A program made the position numbers and the translations under genes. The notes below the pieces were generated by a model. That model ran no database searches, had not been told where the DNA came from, and worked only from the letters and a program-made list of their open reading frames with translations. A DNA stretch of 64,000 nucleotides from Hoplostethus atlanticus (Eukaryota; Chordata; Actinopteri; Trachichthyiformes; Trachichthyidae), in contig JAXDDX010000120.1 of the NCBI GenBank assembly GCA_034670405.1, positions 372,001 through 436,000 on the forward strand, in the 5' to 3' direction. This document shows positions 10,373-20,651 of this stretch, in pieces. Positions within the stretch are counted from its first letter, which is position 1; each line of letters starts with the position of its first letter.

Positions 10373-12020
10373 GCTTTTATCTCTTATCAACGACCGATAC
10401 ACTTTCTTTACACTCATGCTCTCCGTTCTACACTTCTCCCCATTCTCCAACACATACATCTCAGGCATACTTTCTACTCCCTTTTCCACACATTCTCTTT
10501 CTATTCTATTGACCCATTCTATAGGTAACCTTGATTTGGTTTTCTCATATATTTTGTTGACCTTCTCTCTATTTTCCATTCCTTCTATCTCTCTCACCGA
10601 ATCAAAAATACAGCCCCCCCTGATGAACCCTGGGATCACCTCATACATGATGGCCTTTACTTGTTTTATTCCTGCTTGCATGAACCTTGGTTCATACAGT
10701 GTTTTGTTCATATGTTTGAACTTTTCATTTAAAAACAATGGGAGGTTTACGAACGATCGTATTCCTCCGCACTTGTAGTCTACCTTAGGTAGAAGCTTCC
10801 CCCATGCCTCCAACACCTCCCTGTAAATCTGTGGTAATCCATTGACCTCTTACACGCCATGTACCATCCACTCTCTCCTATTCCTCCCACCTCCTCAATA
10901 TACTTTTTCCACCCATAATTCCACCTTCCCACCATATACTTAAGCACCGTTTTTATTCTGATTCCTGTCCTTTTTGTTTCTAGATCCATCAAATTTAGAC
11001 CCCCCTCCCACCACTTCGCCACCAATGTTTTCTGCGCTATTTTCACCCCCTTCCCTTCCCATATAAACTCACGCACAATCCCATTTAGCTCATTCATCAC
11101 CCAGTCTGGCATTTCAAGTACGGTCATCACGTACACACACTGACAACAACAAGCTATTCACCACCACTGCTTTTCACCTTCAACCTCAACCTCCTCGCTT
11201 TCCACTTTGCACATACTACCCTTATCTTGTTAATCACCCCGGTCCACGTCGAGCCCCTCGCCTCCCGACTCTCCACCCCCAAATGCACTCCCAGCACCCT
11301 GATATACCTCTTCTCCTCCCTAAGTCCTACTTCTACTCTCTCTACCTCTCCTATATACATTATCTCCGATTTTTCTCTGTTTATTTTCGCCCCTGACGCC
11401 CTCCCGTACTTCTCCACTAATTCCAATACCCATTTCACACTTCCACTGTCCCTCACCGTGATTGTTGTGTCATCCGCATAGTGGTTTATGACACATGTCC
11501 CACCGAACGGTAGCCTAATCCCCACTACCCCTTTGTCCCTCTTGATTAATGTGGCCAGGGGCTCTACTGCAATCGCGTACAGCAACGCTGATAGAGGACA
11601 CCCCTGCCTCACTGATCTCCCCACCACAAACCTATCCGTCAATACCCCATTCACCTTCACACAACTCTTTGCACTCCCATACAGTCTCCTCACCCATCCC
11701 AGCATCCTCTCTCCAAACCCAAACTTCTCTAATACCCTTTACAAAACTCATTCTCTACTCTATCGAATGCCTTATTGCAGTCTATCCCCACTACTACTCC
11801 CCCTATTCCATCCTGCTTCAGGTGCTCCATAACATCCCTAACCGTCCCTATCATGTCTGCTATATCCCTACCTGGTACGCTGTAACTCTGAGTTGGTTGT
11901 ACTGTCTCCCCTATCACTCTCTTCATCCTATTTGCTAACAGTTTGGTCAGTATTTTATAATCCACATTCATTAAACTAATTGGCCTCTAATTCTCTAGAA
12001 CGTTATCACCCCCCCCCTAC
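10373..12020 (-). pseudogene. Tx1-type LINE ORF2: reverse transcriptase and C-terminal part
   Basis: The minus-strand pieces show RT order: SYSVPGRDIADMI, GIDCNKAFDRV with the first Asp (about 11780), RQGCPLSALLYAI, then NHYADDTTI as the YADD active site (about 11460-11490). C-terminal fragments continue through 11136-10780 to 10373. Frames change between about 11705 and 11729, near 11150 and near 10800, so it is a pseudogene. It ends abruptly where the L2 tail begins. Confidence 0.82.
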
Positions 12021-13521
12021 CATCCTATCCTGCACTACCCCTGTTCTCTCCATCCCCCTGAATACCTCTACTAGAATCGGTGCTACCTCCTCTTTATATC
12101 TTTTATACCACTCTATCACTATCCCATCACTCCCCGGACTCTTCCCAACTGCTCAGTCCCTCTATCGCTTTTCTAACCTCCTCCTTGGTTATTTCCCCAT
12201 TACACATTCTCCTGTCTTCCTCACTCAACTCCCTCTCCACACTCCCCAACACTTCATCCATACTTTCCTCATCCACTCCCCCCCTTTATACAACTCCCCA
12301 TAGAATTCCTGCACCCTCTCCAGTATTTCTACATAGTCTTCTGTTACTCCCCCCACCTTCTTATTTATTTCATTTATATATGTCCTCTCCTTTTCTAGCC
12401 CCAAAAAGAACCCGGTGCACCTCTCACCCTCCAACACATACCTAGCCTTGCTCCTCAGTATTGCCCCTCTACACTTCTCCTTCTCATATCTTTCCAGCTG
12501 CATCTTTGCCTCTATATAATTCTCAATTCTATATCCCTCTTCATCCTCTGCCCTGCTCATCTCCACCCTCAATCTTTCCCTCACCCGCTTCTCTTCCTTC
12601 ATCATATTTGCCTTCCCTTTCTTACTATACCTAATACTAATTGTTCTTATTTTATTTTTCATCCCCTCCCATCTCTCCCCTATGCTATCATCTATACTAG
12701 TGTTACCCATACTCTCCCTTATTCTCATTCTCCCTTTCCAATAAGTCCTCCATCTTTTTCTCATACTTTTCCTCCTCTATGTATCCCGCATTCATTATCC
12801 ACATCCCTCCCCCTCCCTCCCCTCTCCCTATCTTTATTCTAAACCTCACCCCATCATGATCGTTCAAACTATTTACCTGGTGTCTTATCCTCTCTATATA
12901 CTTAATAGTTTCAACCTGTACTAACACTAGATCTATCCTGCTCTGTTTTAACACCCCATCCCTCACCTGCCTTCTTGTATACTCTCTCTTTTCCGGATTC
13001 TCATGCCTCCACACATCTATCAGTCCCTTCTCCCTCATCAGGTCCATCAACATACCCCTCGACCTCGTCCACCTGAGTACCAACCCCTTGCCTATATCTA
13101 ACCTACTACATTTAATATTGAAGTCCCCTACTATAATACACCTCCCCTCTACTTGCCCTTTTAACTCCTCTATAATACCCCTCTTCTCTATTTCTGTATT
13201 TGGCACATATATGTTAATTAATCTAAATTCTATCTTTTCATATCTAAACTCTATCACTAGTATCCTCCCTGTTCTATCCTTATATACCACCTTGATATCC
13301 TCCACCCTATCCTTTCTTATCATTATTGCTACCCCCCTTGCATTACTAGCCCCATTATTATAATATATATCCCCTGCCCACACATCTTTCACCTCTCTCA
13401 CCTCCTCATCCCAGTTAGTTTCTTGTATCCAGATCACGTTGCTCCTATATGTATATAATAATTCCTTAATCCTTCTCGTATCTCTTATCCCCTTTATATT
13501 TATAGAAGTAACAGTGGTCAT
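12021..13521 (-). pseudogene. Tx1-type LINE ORF2: AP-like endonuclease and linker
   Basis: ORF2 starts at the ATG at 13521-13519 (MTTVTSINIKGIRD). The endonuclease fold is evident: WIQETNW with the metal-binding Glu, IIVGDFNIK, and SLNDHDGVRF with the terminal Asp-His. The frame closes near 12703 and resumes shifted from about 12764 to 12225 as a charged linker (KARYVLEGERCTGFF). At least one frameshift separates them. In intact elements the nuclease nicks target DNA to prime reverse transcription. Confidence 0.85.
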
Positions 13522-13599
13522 GAGAGCAAACCAAAGAGAGTAAAAATCAAAAACATACATTTGTGACCTGCTCTCACAGAATGAATCACATTGACCCCA

Positions 13600-14141
13600 G
13601 AACACATTTTGGGGTCTTCATATTACTTGAAAGAGGAGAATGTAGGCTTTCCAATGAGACCAAAACCATGTCACTCCTCCAAAAAATGAGAGTTATGTGG
13701 CGTTATACAACGAGAGACACAAAAGTGTGGTTTTGAGAAAAAGGCCTTTAAAAAACCTTTCCATTATGACTCTGAACATTCCAATTCTGAGGGGCTGCCG
13801 CTTTGACATCTCACAAACAAATGCTGCTTGAGTGATTATTTTAAATAACAGATATAACATTTAGGCATCTATGTAATGAGGAGAAATTGCTCTTTAAGGT
13901 TATATTACACACAGTACACTTACACTATTTATCCACTATTAATGAATCTTTCAAAAGCACCTTGAAGACGTTGTGAAACATCTGTGACTCCCCTCCCCAA
14001 CCCCCCACAATTACGGTTACAGATATTTCAATTGCGTAAAAAGAAAGACAAACATACTGATATACATTAAAGTGTTTATGTAAACACATTCTTTATTTGT
14101 AAATATATGCTTAATGTATACAGTAGCCTATACAGTGTAGA
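13600..14141. other. Left interior of the TIR transposon, no gene seen
   Basis: No ORF or motif stands out. It is AT-rich with short homopolymers. It looks like non-coding transposon interior. Confidence 0.4.
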
Positions 14142-14220
14142 AGATTTATACCAATCTATAGCAATGTATAGGTCAAAGTGTCTCTTTGACCTATACATTG
14201 CTATAGATTGGTATAAATCT
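14142..14220. repeat. Perfect 37-bp inverted repeat with 5-base loop
   Basis: Arms 14142-14178 and 14184-14220 are exact reverse complements around TGTCT. A partial third copy of the outer sequence (ATAGATTGGTATAAAT) follows directly. It could form a cruciform or RNA hairpin, or be the core of a small foldback element. Confidence 0.9.
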
Positions 14221-14263
14221 ATAGATTGGTATAAATGCCAAGTGCCAAAATATTAAACACATC

Positions 14264-14320
14264 AGATCTGGATGTCCCACCATAATAAACGTGAGATCTG
14301 GACGTCCCACCATAATAAAC
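14264..14320. repeat. Two tandem 30-base units
   Basis: AGATCTGGATGTCCCACCAT and its near-copy AGATCTGGACGTCCCACCAT start at 14264 and 14294. Each is followed by AATAAAC. One base differs across the shared 27 bases. Confidence 0.8.
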
Positions 14321-14394
14321 TTTTATGCATTGTGTATACGCTGCTTGCCCAAACTCTATCAAATCTCAAATCTATTGCACGCCCAACCGTCCTG

Positions 14395-14616
14395 GTAGGG
14401 GGATCCCTTTCTGAGTAGCCCCTCCAGAGGTTTCTTCCAATTTTCTCTAAAAGGTTTTTTTTTTGGGGAGTTTTTCCTTGTCCTCTGTTGAGGGTCTAAG
14501 GCTGGGGGATGTCGTGTACTAACCATTTATTGTTTCACATGTTGGGCACTGTGAAGCCCTTAGAGACTGTAACAGTGATTAAGGGCTGTACAGATACATG
14601 TGGTTTGATTTGATTT
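14395..14616 (+). repeat. 3' tail fragment of an L2/CR1-like fish retroelement
   Basis: The text CCTCCAGAGGTTTCTTCC, a T-run, GGGGAGTTTTTCCTTGTC and the end GGTTTGATTTGATTTAAA match a tail widespread in fish L2-like repeats. The short TTTGA repeats at the end fit. The family assignment is from memory of the pattern. Confidence 0.55.
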
Positions 14617-15139
14617 AAACCCCAAAGTAATATTGCAAGAAAAGATATAACCATATTACACATATCACTAATTAAATCCTTAAATGATTCAATAATTCAT
14701 CTAGACATTCATCATATCTGCATATGTGATCACCATCAATAAAGTAAGAGGTCCTTTCTTTTTGCTGCTTCCTTTTGGCACAAGCAGTTTCTTTGGATCA
14801 GTTCATTGTGCTGCTGACAGGAACATGTGTTTCTCACCTAGGAAACAAAAAAACATCTTAGGCCTACATTCAATTTGTGACAATTAAAATAAATTAACAG
14901 AACTAATTTTGTCATTTCAGTGTGAGACCACTCATCTGTAGTTAAATACAACTACAGGGTCCTGTTGACCAGCTTGCTAGCTAGAACTACTCAAAACATT
15001 ACCTACAGTGTTCATTATTACTGAGAACAAGGTTTAAATAAGATAAGATAAACACACTTGTGTTTACTAATGTTGGCTAGCTCTATGGAATAAGTGGAAA
15101 AGTGCTTACCAGCAGTGATATCTCATCTCTCTCGTTTTT
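14617..15139. other. Transposon interior without recognised gene
   Basis: I see no ORF of note. A minus-strand splice-donor-like GGTAAGC occurs near 15105, just after the acidic ORF when read on the minus strand. That could mark an exon end. Confidence 0.35.
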
Positions 15140-15572
15140 TCACCATAGAGAAGAGGGTGTAGTGAGGCTTTCCCTGATGACATTTGCAGCCACACTTGAA
15201 GCTATGAGCTTCTCGATATCCCCTCCAGATCCGTAGCTCACATATTCATCCCATTCATCCGGCTCAAGGACGGCAGATATTGGGTCTGTTAAAAAAAGTG
15301 GCTCCGTGTCAACATCTTCATCATTGTCGGTGTCTGAAATGGGCCCGTCAGAGTCCGAAGTGTCACCGGAGGTTTCACTGTTGTTGTCCGTTCCCGTGTC
15401 GTCCGAGCCGCTCTCCTCAGCCGTCTCTCGGTCAGATCTCGGTGCCAAAAAGTAGTCGTCAATAAGCTCTCGCCACCGATCGCCGGAATCCACAGACAAC
15501 ACTGGATTGCCGAGCGATTTCTTCTTCTTTCCGAGACACCATTGAAAGTCTTGATGATTACGATACTAGCTT
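15140..15572 (-). CDS. Acidic N-terminal-like protein of the TIR transposon
   Basis: The minus-strand frame is open from about 15572 without an ATG in frame (15502 is a GTG). It begins with a Lys cluster (GKKKKSLGNP), then a very acidic Ser/Asp/Glu tract (SGSDDTGTDNNSETS, DTDNDEDVDTEP) and a short tail ending LTTPSSLW. Acidic N-termini occur in piggyBac-type and other transposases, but the TTAA duplication expected of piggyBac is absent and no catalytic domain follows. It may be a first exon whose transposase part was deleted. Confidence 0.4.
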
Positions 15573-15742
15573 GCTAACTTGACAACCAACAGGTGCGGAT
15601 GCAGCTGGCTAGTTATCGCTAAATGCCGCTGCCGCGATCAACTACGATATCTTGCTTTTATGCTTCAAAGTTATATTTCCACTCCAAAATAGGAAGTAAT
15701 TCATACAGATTATGAAAGCCAAGATTTTGTTTTATTAAAATT

Positions 15743-15796
15743 AGTCGTCTTCATCTTCATCCGCTTATCCGGGGTCGGGTCACGGAGGCAACAGTT
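15743..15796 (-). repeat. Tail fragment of an RTE/Rex-like LINE
   Basis: Read on the minus strand, it contains GACCCGACCCCGGATAAGCG followed by GATGAAGATGAAGA. This is the same 3' end as the LINE at 36128-36950. It is a very short 3' remnant inside the TIR transposon. Confidence 0.65.
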
Positions 15797-15910
15797 CAAA
15801 TTAGTCAAAATACCAAAATGGTCAAAAATAGACTTTTGACATTAAAAAGCATTTCTACGTAAATCAGCCATTGCGACTTCCGACTCATTCTGTGAGAGCA
15901 CGTCACATTT

Positions 15911-16605
15911 AAACAAACAGTCACGTACCAGCCCGCGGCCCTTTAATCCTTTCCTCCCTCGCTTTGTCCCTCTCCGCCTTCCTCTTTGCATTCAGCCTTG
16001 TTGCCTTTCCTAGTCCCTCCATCTCCTCCATCTCCTCTTTCCTCCTTTCCTCTCTGCTCCTCCATCTATCCTCCCTGGCTCCACCATCTCCTCTTTTCCC
16101 CGACAGCTCTGGTATAGCTGACCTCCGCCCCTTCTCTACCACCACCACTTCCTCTGCCATTCCAACCATCTCCTCGCTGCTGTCCTCTCCCTCTTCCTCC
16201 TCGATTCCGTGTGCTTCCTCTTCCACGCCGTCCTCACCCTCTTCGTCCTGCTCCTCCTCCATCCGTTCCCCATCCTCTCGTCCCCTCTCCTCCTCCCCTC
16301 TCTCCGGCTTCCTCCGCTCCTCACACTCTCTCACGTAGTGCCCAGCTTGGTGGCACCTGAAGCACCTAAACTCCAGGCACTCCCGGAAGAAATGCCCGGG
16401 CTTTATGCAGTATCTACAGACCCTCACCTGTCTGTCATGGATAACCCTGACGTACTCCAGCCCTCCCAGAGTCTCAAACTTTGTCGAGTATGGCAGGGAC
16501 CTGACCTGTCTGCGATCTCCGTCCCCGGCCACATGCGCCTCTTTATGGCCGACACCGCCCTTACACCCCACCCCTCGAGCTTCGCCAGTATTTTGGCATC
16601 CTATG
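15911..16605 (-). pseudogene. Tx1-type LINE ORF1, C-terminal part with CCHC knuckles
   Basis: Minus strand, two zinc knuckles follow in tandem: CRYCIKPGHFFREC and CFRCHQAGHYVREC. A Glu/Arg-rich tail follows, ending in TGA at 15921-15923. The upstream part reads LEGWGVRAVSAIKRRMWPG in another frame from 16590, so a frameshift lies near 16495-16510. The ATG at 16571 is therefore a shadow start. ORF1 proteins of this clade bind RNA. Confidence 0.8.
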
Positions 16606-17470
16606 TGTAATGGGAGGTCTTTAGGACCCTGGGGAAACCTATAAAGGGAACACAGAAGCTAGCGCGCTCTCTCTCTCTCTACTACCGGTTCGCAGAACGA
16701 GGAAGCTGCAGTGAGCTGCAGACACGGCACAAACGCTTGCCGCGAGCCCAGAGAACAGCGTTTGAGGGAAGATTGGTTGCCGTATAGGCACAGTACGTAA
16801 TTTGTTAGTGCTGTAGAGGCAAGGTGCAAACCTTGAGTGGAAGGGACCACTTATCTGGTATCACGACAGCAAGCACGCCACTGTCGTGGGTGCTATTTTT
16901 AAAGGACTGAAATATTGACTGTCACTGTTTTTTCCCACCCTAAGTTTGTTAGAAGAACGGGCCTTTTTGGTTTCTTTATTGTTTTCTTTATTGATTGGTT
17001 CTTTATTTCATACGGGCATTGTGCAATTTCGAGTTGTAGCTCAATTGGGAGTGGTAGGCGCCATACGAATTCAGAGACCCCTTTTGGTGTGTTCAAATAA
17101 GGTGTGCAGTGGTAACTTGTATCCCATGTGTGATTCTTAAACGTGTGCATATTAGCCCCATGGGCTCTTAGTCTGTTTCTTATTAAGTGGATTGGGTCCT
17201 AAATGTATCGGTGACCTCACCTTCATTCCTATGCACCTATGTTAGTTATGTCAAGTGATTTTGCCAGTGCGTAATCAATTGCACAACATTAAGAACTGCT
17301 ACTGTGTAGCTTTAGGCCTGCTCAATTGCACTCTCTTTTAAGGGTTTTTATATATGATTTTGAATAAATTCTCTATTTTTTGAGCCATTGACCTCCTGTC
17401 CTGGTTATTCTAGACACTTACCTGTCGGTGTGGTGATTATACTAGCCCAACTACAATTCAAATCACTACA
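16606..17470 (+). repeat. Solo LTR inside Tx1 ORF1
   Basis: It starts TGTAATGGG and ends CACTACA, with TATG duplicated at 16602-16605 and 17471-17474. A TATA-like CCTATAAAGGG is near 16640 and an AATAAA near 17362, so it is plus-oriented. No internal retroviral genes are present, as expected after LTR-LTR recombination. A 4-bp duplication suits gamma-type retroviruses or some gypsy elements. Removing it rejoins ORF1 coding sequence. Confidence 0.82.
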
Positions 17471-17474
17471 TATG

Positions 17475-17700
17475 TACTATGTATTATGTACACTGGCAGG
17501 TTTATGAAGGATAACACCATTTCATTATTCACAATTTCCCTGGCGTGCACCATCCCTCCTTTCACTCTCACTCCATCCATGAGCTTCTTTTGATATTTTT
17601 GAAATTTCTTTTTGTGAATATCATACTTCCGATAAATTCTGGACCATTTGAAGATAACAGCTGGTAGTGATCTCTTATGTAAAATGTTCCTTATAAAGTA
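17475..17700 (-). pseudogene. Tx1-type LINE ORF1, N-terminal part
   Basis: Minus strand, the frame reads SLPAVIFKWSRIYRKYDIHK, then KLMDGVRVKGGMVH and EMVLSFINLPVY, and stops at the solo LTR. On the other side the same protein continues (AKLEGWGVRAVS). Upstream it starts FIRNILHKR at about 17695, at the edge of a probable second LTR. Confidence 0.75.
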
Positions 17701-18366
17701 TGTGACACTGCAACAAGTATGAGTGGGTAGATTAATTTTAAGGGTGAGAGATTAAAACTGCCCTTTTATCTATCCATTATGCTTTCACTGTTTTTGGCCA
17801 GTTTAATTGTATTCACTCTGGTCAGTTTATGTTGCTCCAGGTCCTCAGGTGCAAAAATGGGTCTCTTTAAGAGGGAGGAGGGGCCTGGAGAAGAGGAGTG
17901 AAATGTTTGGTAGGGAAAGGTGGAGGAGGTAACTACCACAAAAACCTCACACATTGAAATACAAAAGAATTCAATAGAACCATAACCATTAGGCATTCAG
18001 CATTATACTGCACACCAGGCTGGAGATCATTCCCACACATCACAGCTGGTGAGGTAGATGCTTTTTGTATTTGTTTTTGCAATGCATAACTGTCTTTGAA
18101 TTATATTTGTGCATTTTGAAAGGGGAACACATTTTGATTTTGTACATCCATTGGATTTGAATGGACTTAATGAGGAAGGGTTTTTTGAGTTTCTGAGGTT
18201 TGAGTTTTTGAGACTATGGACATTTCAGTTTGGATTTGATTACATTTTGGTTTTCTGTTCAATAAATAGACTTAAAGAGATCAGCTCCTTTATCTTTCTG
18301 TCTTGAGCACTAAAAGCCTTCTCACAGATTATCTGCCCCGCCATAGATCCAAATTACAAAGATCAC
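17701..18366 (+). repeat. Probable second solo LTR
   Basis: It starts TGTGACACTG and ends AAAGATCAC(A). AGTA precedes it and AGTA follows if the end is placed at 18366. Alternatively, a TG...CA reading gives a 3-bp repeat. An AATAAATAG poly(A)-like signal is near 18261. Removing it and one AGTA rejoins Tx1 ORF1 sequence in frame. Boundaries are uncertain by one base. Confidence 0.5.
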
Positions 18367-18690
18367 AGTAGCTCTTGGATTTTATTTGTAACTAGGCTTA
18401 AAGCCAGCTGATTGTTATAAGGTGTTTGATCATTTCTTCTCTTGTAGAAGTGCTGGGGTGTATTCCAGAAAGCGGGTTTAGTGAAAGCTCTGAGTTTGTT
18501 AACCCTGAGATGAGGGAAACTCTGGGTTTTCCGTTCCAGAAAGAGAGGTAACTCAAACTCTGAGACAATTACCATGGTAACTGACTCTGTGAACCTAACC
18601 TGCTCGCTGACAGGTTTTCTTTAAAAAAAGAAGAAAACCTGTCATTACCCTGTCTCCTCCCTCTTGCTGAGCCTGAAGCAGCTGTCGGAC

Positions 18691-19103
18691 ATGGGGTGTC
18701 CTTTCCTCGGTAACCCGATAGATGTTGAAGCCGAATTAATTTGCATAGCCTTACATCGGTAGAGGATTTTGAGACCCCGATTAGATGTACTATCATTCCC
18801 TGATGAGTACCTAATTGAACGTTACTGTTTTTCGTCACACTCTATCATTTATCTGAACAATATTCTCTGGCCTTACATCTCTAATATTGTTATTGATGTT
18901 CTCTCAGATCAATGCAAATTCTGCGTTGCTCTTAATTTTTTTCCTTTATAACATTGGTGACGCAGAACACATCGGGAAAGCAACTGTGTGTAGAGCCGTA
19001 CGAAAAGTGTCCCTTGCACTTAAACGCCTACTGCACATGTTAGTAGTGTTCTCTGGGCACAAACCTCTAAGGACCATCAAAGAGGAATTCCACAGGATTG
19101 CAG
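18691..19103 (+). pseudogene. HARBI1-like nuclease, N-terminal part
   Basis: It starts MGCPFLGNPIDVEAELICIA with an in-frame TAG at about 18760 (HR-stop-RILRPRLD). It continues with LSFPDEYLIERYCFSSHSII, then GDAEHIGKATVCRAVRKV and KPLRTIKEEFHRIAG, with frame changes between. It ends at the CAG target of the nested element. The catalytic middle part is missing. In active elements this nuclease cuts the transposon ends. Confidence 0.8.
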
Positions 19104-19950
19104 GGGCCTCATTTATAAAACTTTGCGTAGATTCCATCCTAAAACATTGCGTACGCACAAACCTCAGAATCTACTAACGCAAGAAAATATTCAGATCTAT
19201 AAAACCGTGCGGCGCACACCTGTACGCAGTCTTCTCTTTATAAATACCCACCTGCGGTGAATTGTGCGCTCGTGTACTCCTCCCAGTGTCCTCCCACTAC
19301 TCCTCCCAGTGTCGTCCCACAATCATCCATAAATGGTCAATGCTAAATAGGTCATGAATATGCCGATGTTGTTAAGGAGCCTTTGTTGGACTATCAATGA
19401 GGGAAAGACGGAGAGACGCCAACTGCAAGAAAGGCGAAATTTGCGGAGTGCGAGATCGAGGTGCTCATCACTGAGGTTGAGCGCCGTAAAGGTGTACTGT
19501 TTGGGGGCTCAGTAGAGGCATCTGTGCCACATTGTGGAGAACTGCACAAGCCCTAATAATCCGGCACACCTTAATAATAATAAAAATAAACTTTAGTTTA
19601 AGTTACAAAGTGCTTTAGAAGACAAAATAAAAATAGTAGACAAACTGACGATGAACAAAATGATAAAAACAATTTAAAAACAGTTTTAAAGTTATACAAC
19701 ATTGAGCATAAGGAGCTACATATGAGAGAGTAAAATATGCTTAGCCCCTCAGTTGTATTTTTGCCCCCTCAGTTTAAGCTTTATGTATCTATAGAAAAAT
19801 ATTTCCATAGGTGTATGCTAGGGCGTCCATAGTAGCCCAATGAAACGGAGCGGAGGAGATCGATAGACAGACAGACACGTCACTTAGTTCGGTTTCTCAG
19901 CCTGCTTGCTTTTCGTGGTGGTAAATACAAATTCCATTCCCCCCATTGTG

Positions 19951-19981
<31 letters not shown>

Positions 19982-20471
19982 GCGCAAACTGCTGTTTCTA
20001 CGCGCCTCCCCCTGCTGATTTTGACAGAGAATCGTTATCGTTCATAAATTCTCTGCAGTGCTCCGTTCTTATGTGAGTCTCTGATTAATAAATGTAGCCT
20101 ATTCTTTGATTTTGAACAGTAGCCTCATGTTGTTGTTATTTAGCCTTTCTGAGGCTGTTGCATGGTTAAATCACTGAGTTTTATTTTATGAAAAATTGCC
20201 CCTTCAGTCACTTCATCCTGGCGCCGGCCTGGTAAAATAATCAATAAAATAAGAGTTAAGAGAATGCCTTTGTATAAAAATAGGTTTTAAGTAGTGGCTT
20301 AACAGATACAACAGACCACAATCCCTGTGAAAGCACACTTATAAAACTATGTTTTTAAGAGGACTGAGCTTTATTTTGTGATCTGATTCCCGTGTCTGAA
20401 AAACTTTGCGGTGAGCTCTACGAATGGGTGAAAGGATGCATAGAAGTGCGCACCTTTTACCGCATAGAATT
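19104..20471. mobile_element. Harbinger-like TIR element nested in relic 1, right end lost
   Basis: The left terminus is GGGCCTCATTTATAAAAC after a CAG. The whole matches, in reverse orientation, the complete copy at 48856-50247. The far about 90 bases are missing, and the junction at 20471-20480 leads straight back to HARBI1 C-terminal sequence. A (GA)n microsatellite is at about 19951-19976. No ORF is present, so it is non-autonomous. Confidence 0.8.
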
Positions 20472-20478
20472 ATTTTTT

Positions 20479-20651
20479 TTGACATTATTGTGGCATGTGT
20501 TGTTCTCCATAATATTGCCACAATTAGAGGAGAGCAACAACCTGCCTGCCAAATGAACGACCCTGAGGAAGACCATCCCATCCACCCTGCAGATGTCCAG
20601 GATGGAAGAGCTGTCCGAGACATAATATGCCGAAATCACTTCACAGATTAA
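20479..20651 (+). pseudogene. HARBI1-like nuclease, C-terminal part
   Basis: It reads ACVVLHNIATIRGEQQP and ends RAVRDIICRNHFTD before a TAA. It resumes the nuclease left at 19103, but the about 150 residues that should lie between are absent, lost with the insertion/deletion. An AATAAA follows at about 20675. Confidence 0.78.

Larger units (their letters stand above)
13563..15906. mobile_element. TIR DNA transposon, unclassified, inside Tx1 spacer
   Basis: The left end starts GTGACCTGCTCTCACAGA and the right end is its inverted copy with 23 of 25 bases matching. Direct ATTT flanks lie at 13559-13562 and 15907-15910, a probable 4-bp target duplication. Removing the element and one ATTT joins the Tx1 ORF1 stop region to the ORF2 start. 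It is 2344 bp. The only coding-like part is an acidic minus-strand ORF, and no DDE transposase is visible. It could be a deletion derivative. Superfamily is not determined. Confidence 0.7.
10373..18440 (-). mobile_element. Tx1-type (L1 group) LINE, minus strand, heavily interrupted
   Basis: Two ORFs read right to left: ORF1 with CCHC zinc knuckles (pieces at 17475-17700 and 15911-16605) and ORF2 with endonuclease and RT (10373-13521). The element is split by a TIR DNA transposon in the ORF1-ORF2 spacer, a solo LTR in ORF1, and probably a second solo LTR upstream. The L2 at 8014-10372 cuts ORF2 near its C-terminus. The right limit is uncertain. Coding similarity fades about 70 bases beyond 18367. 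Confidence 0.75.

Noticed and set aside
13559..15910. Assignment of the TIR element to piggyBac
   Set aside because: The acidic N-terminal-like protein fits, but the flanks are ATTT, not TTAA, and no catalytic domain is present.
16571..16571. Met at 16571 as the start of a Tx1 ORF1 protein
   Set aside because: Upstream coding sequence in another frame and on the far side of the solo LTR shows the true start is further right.
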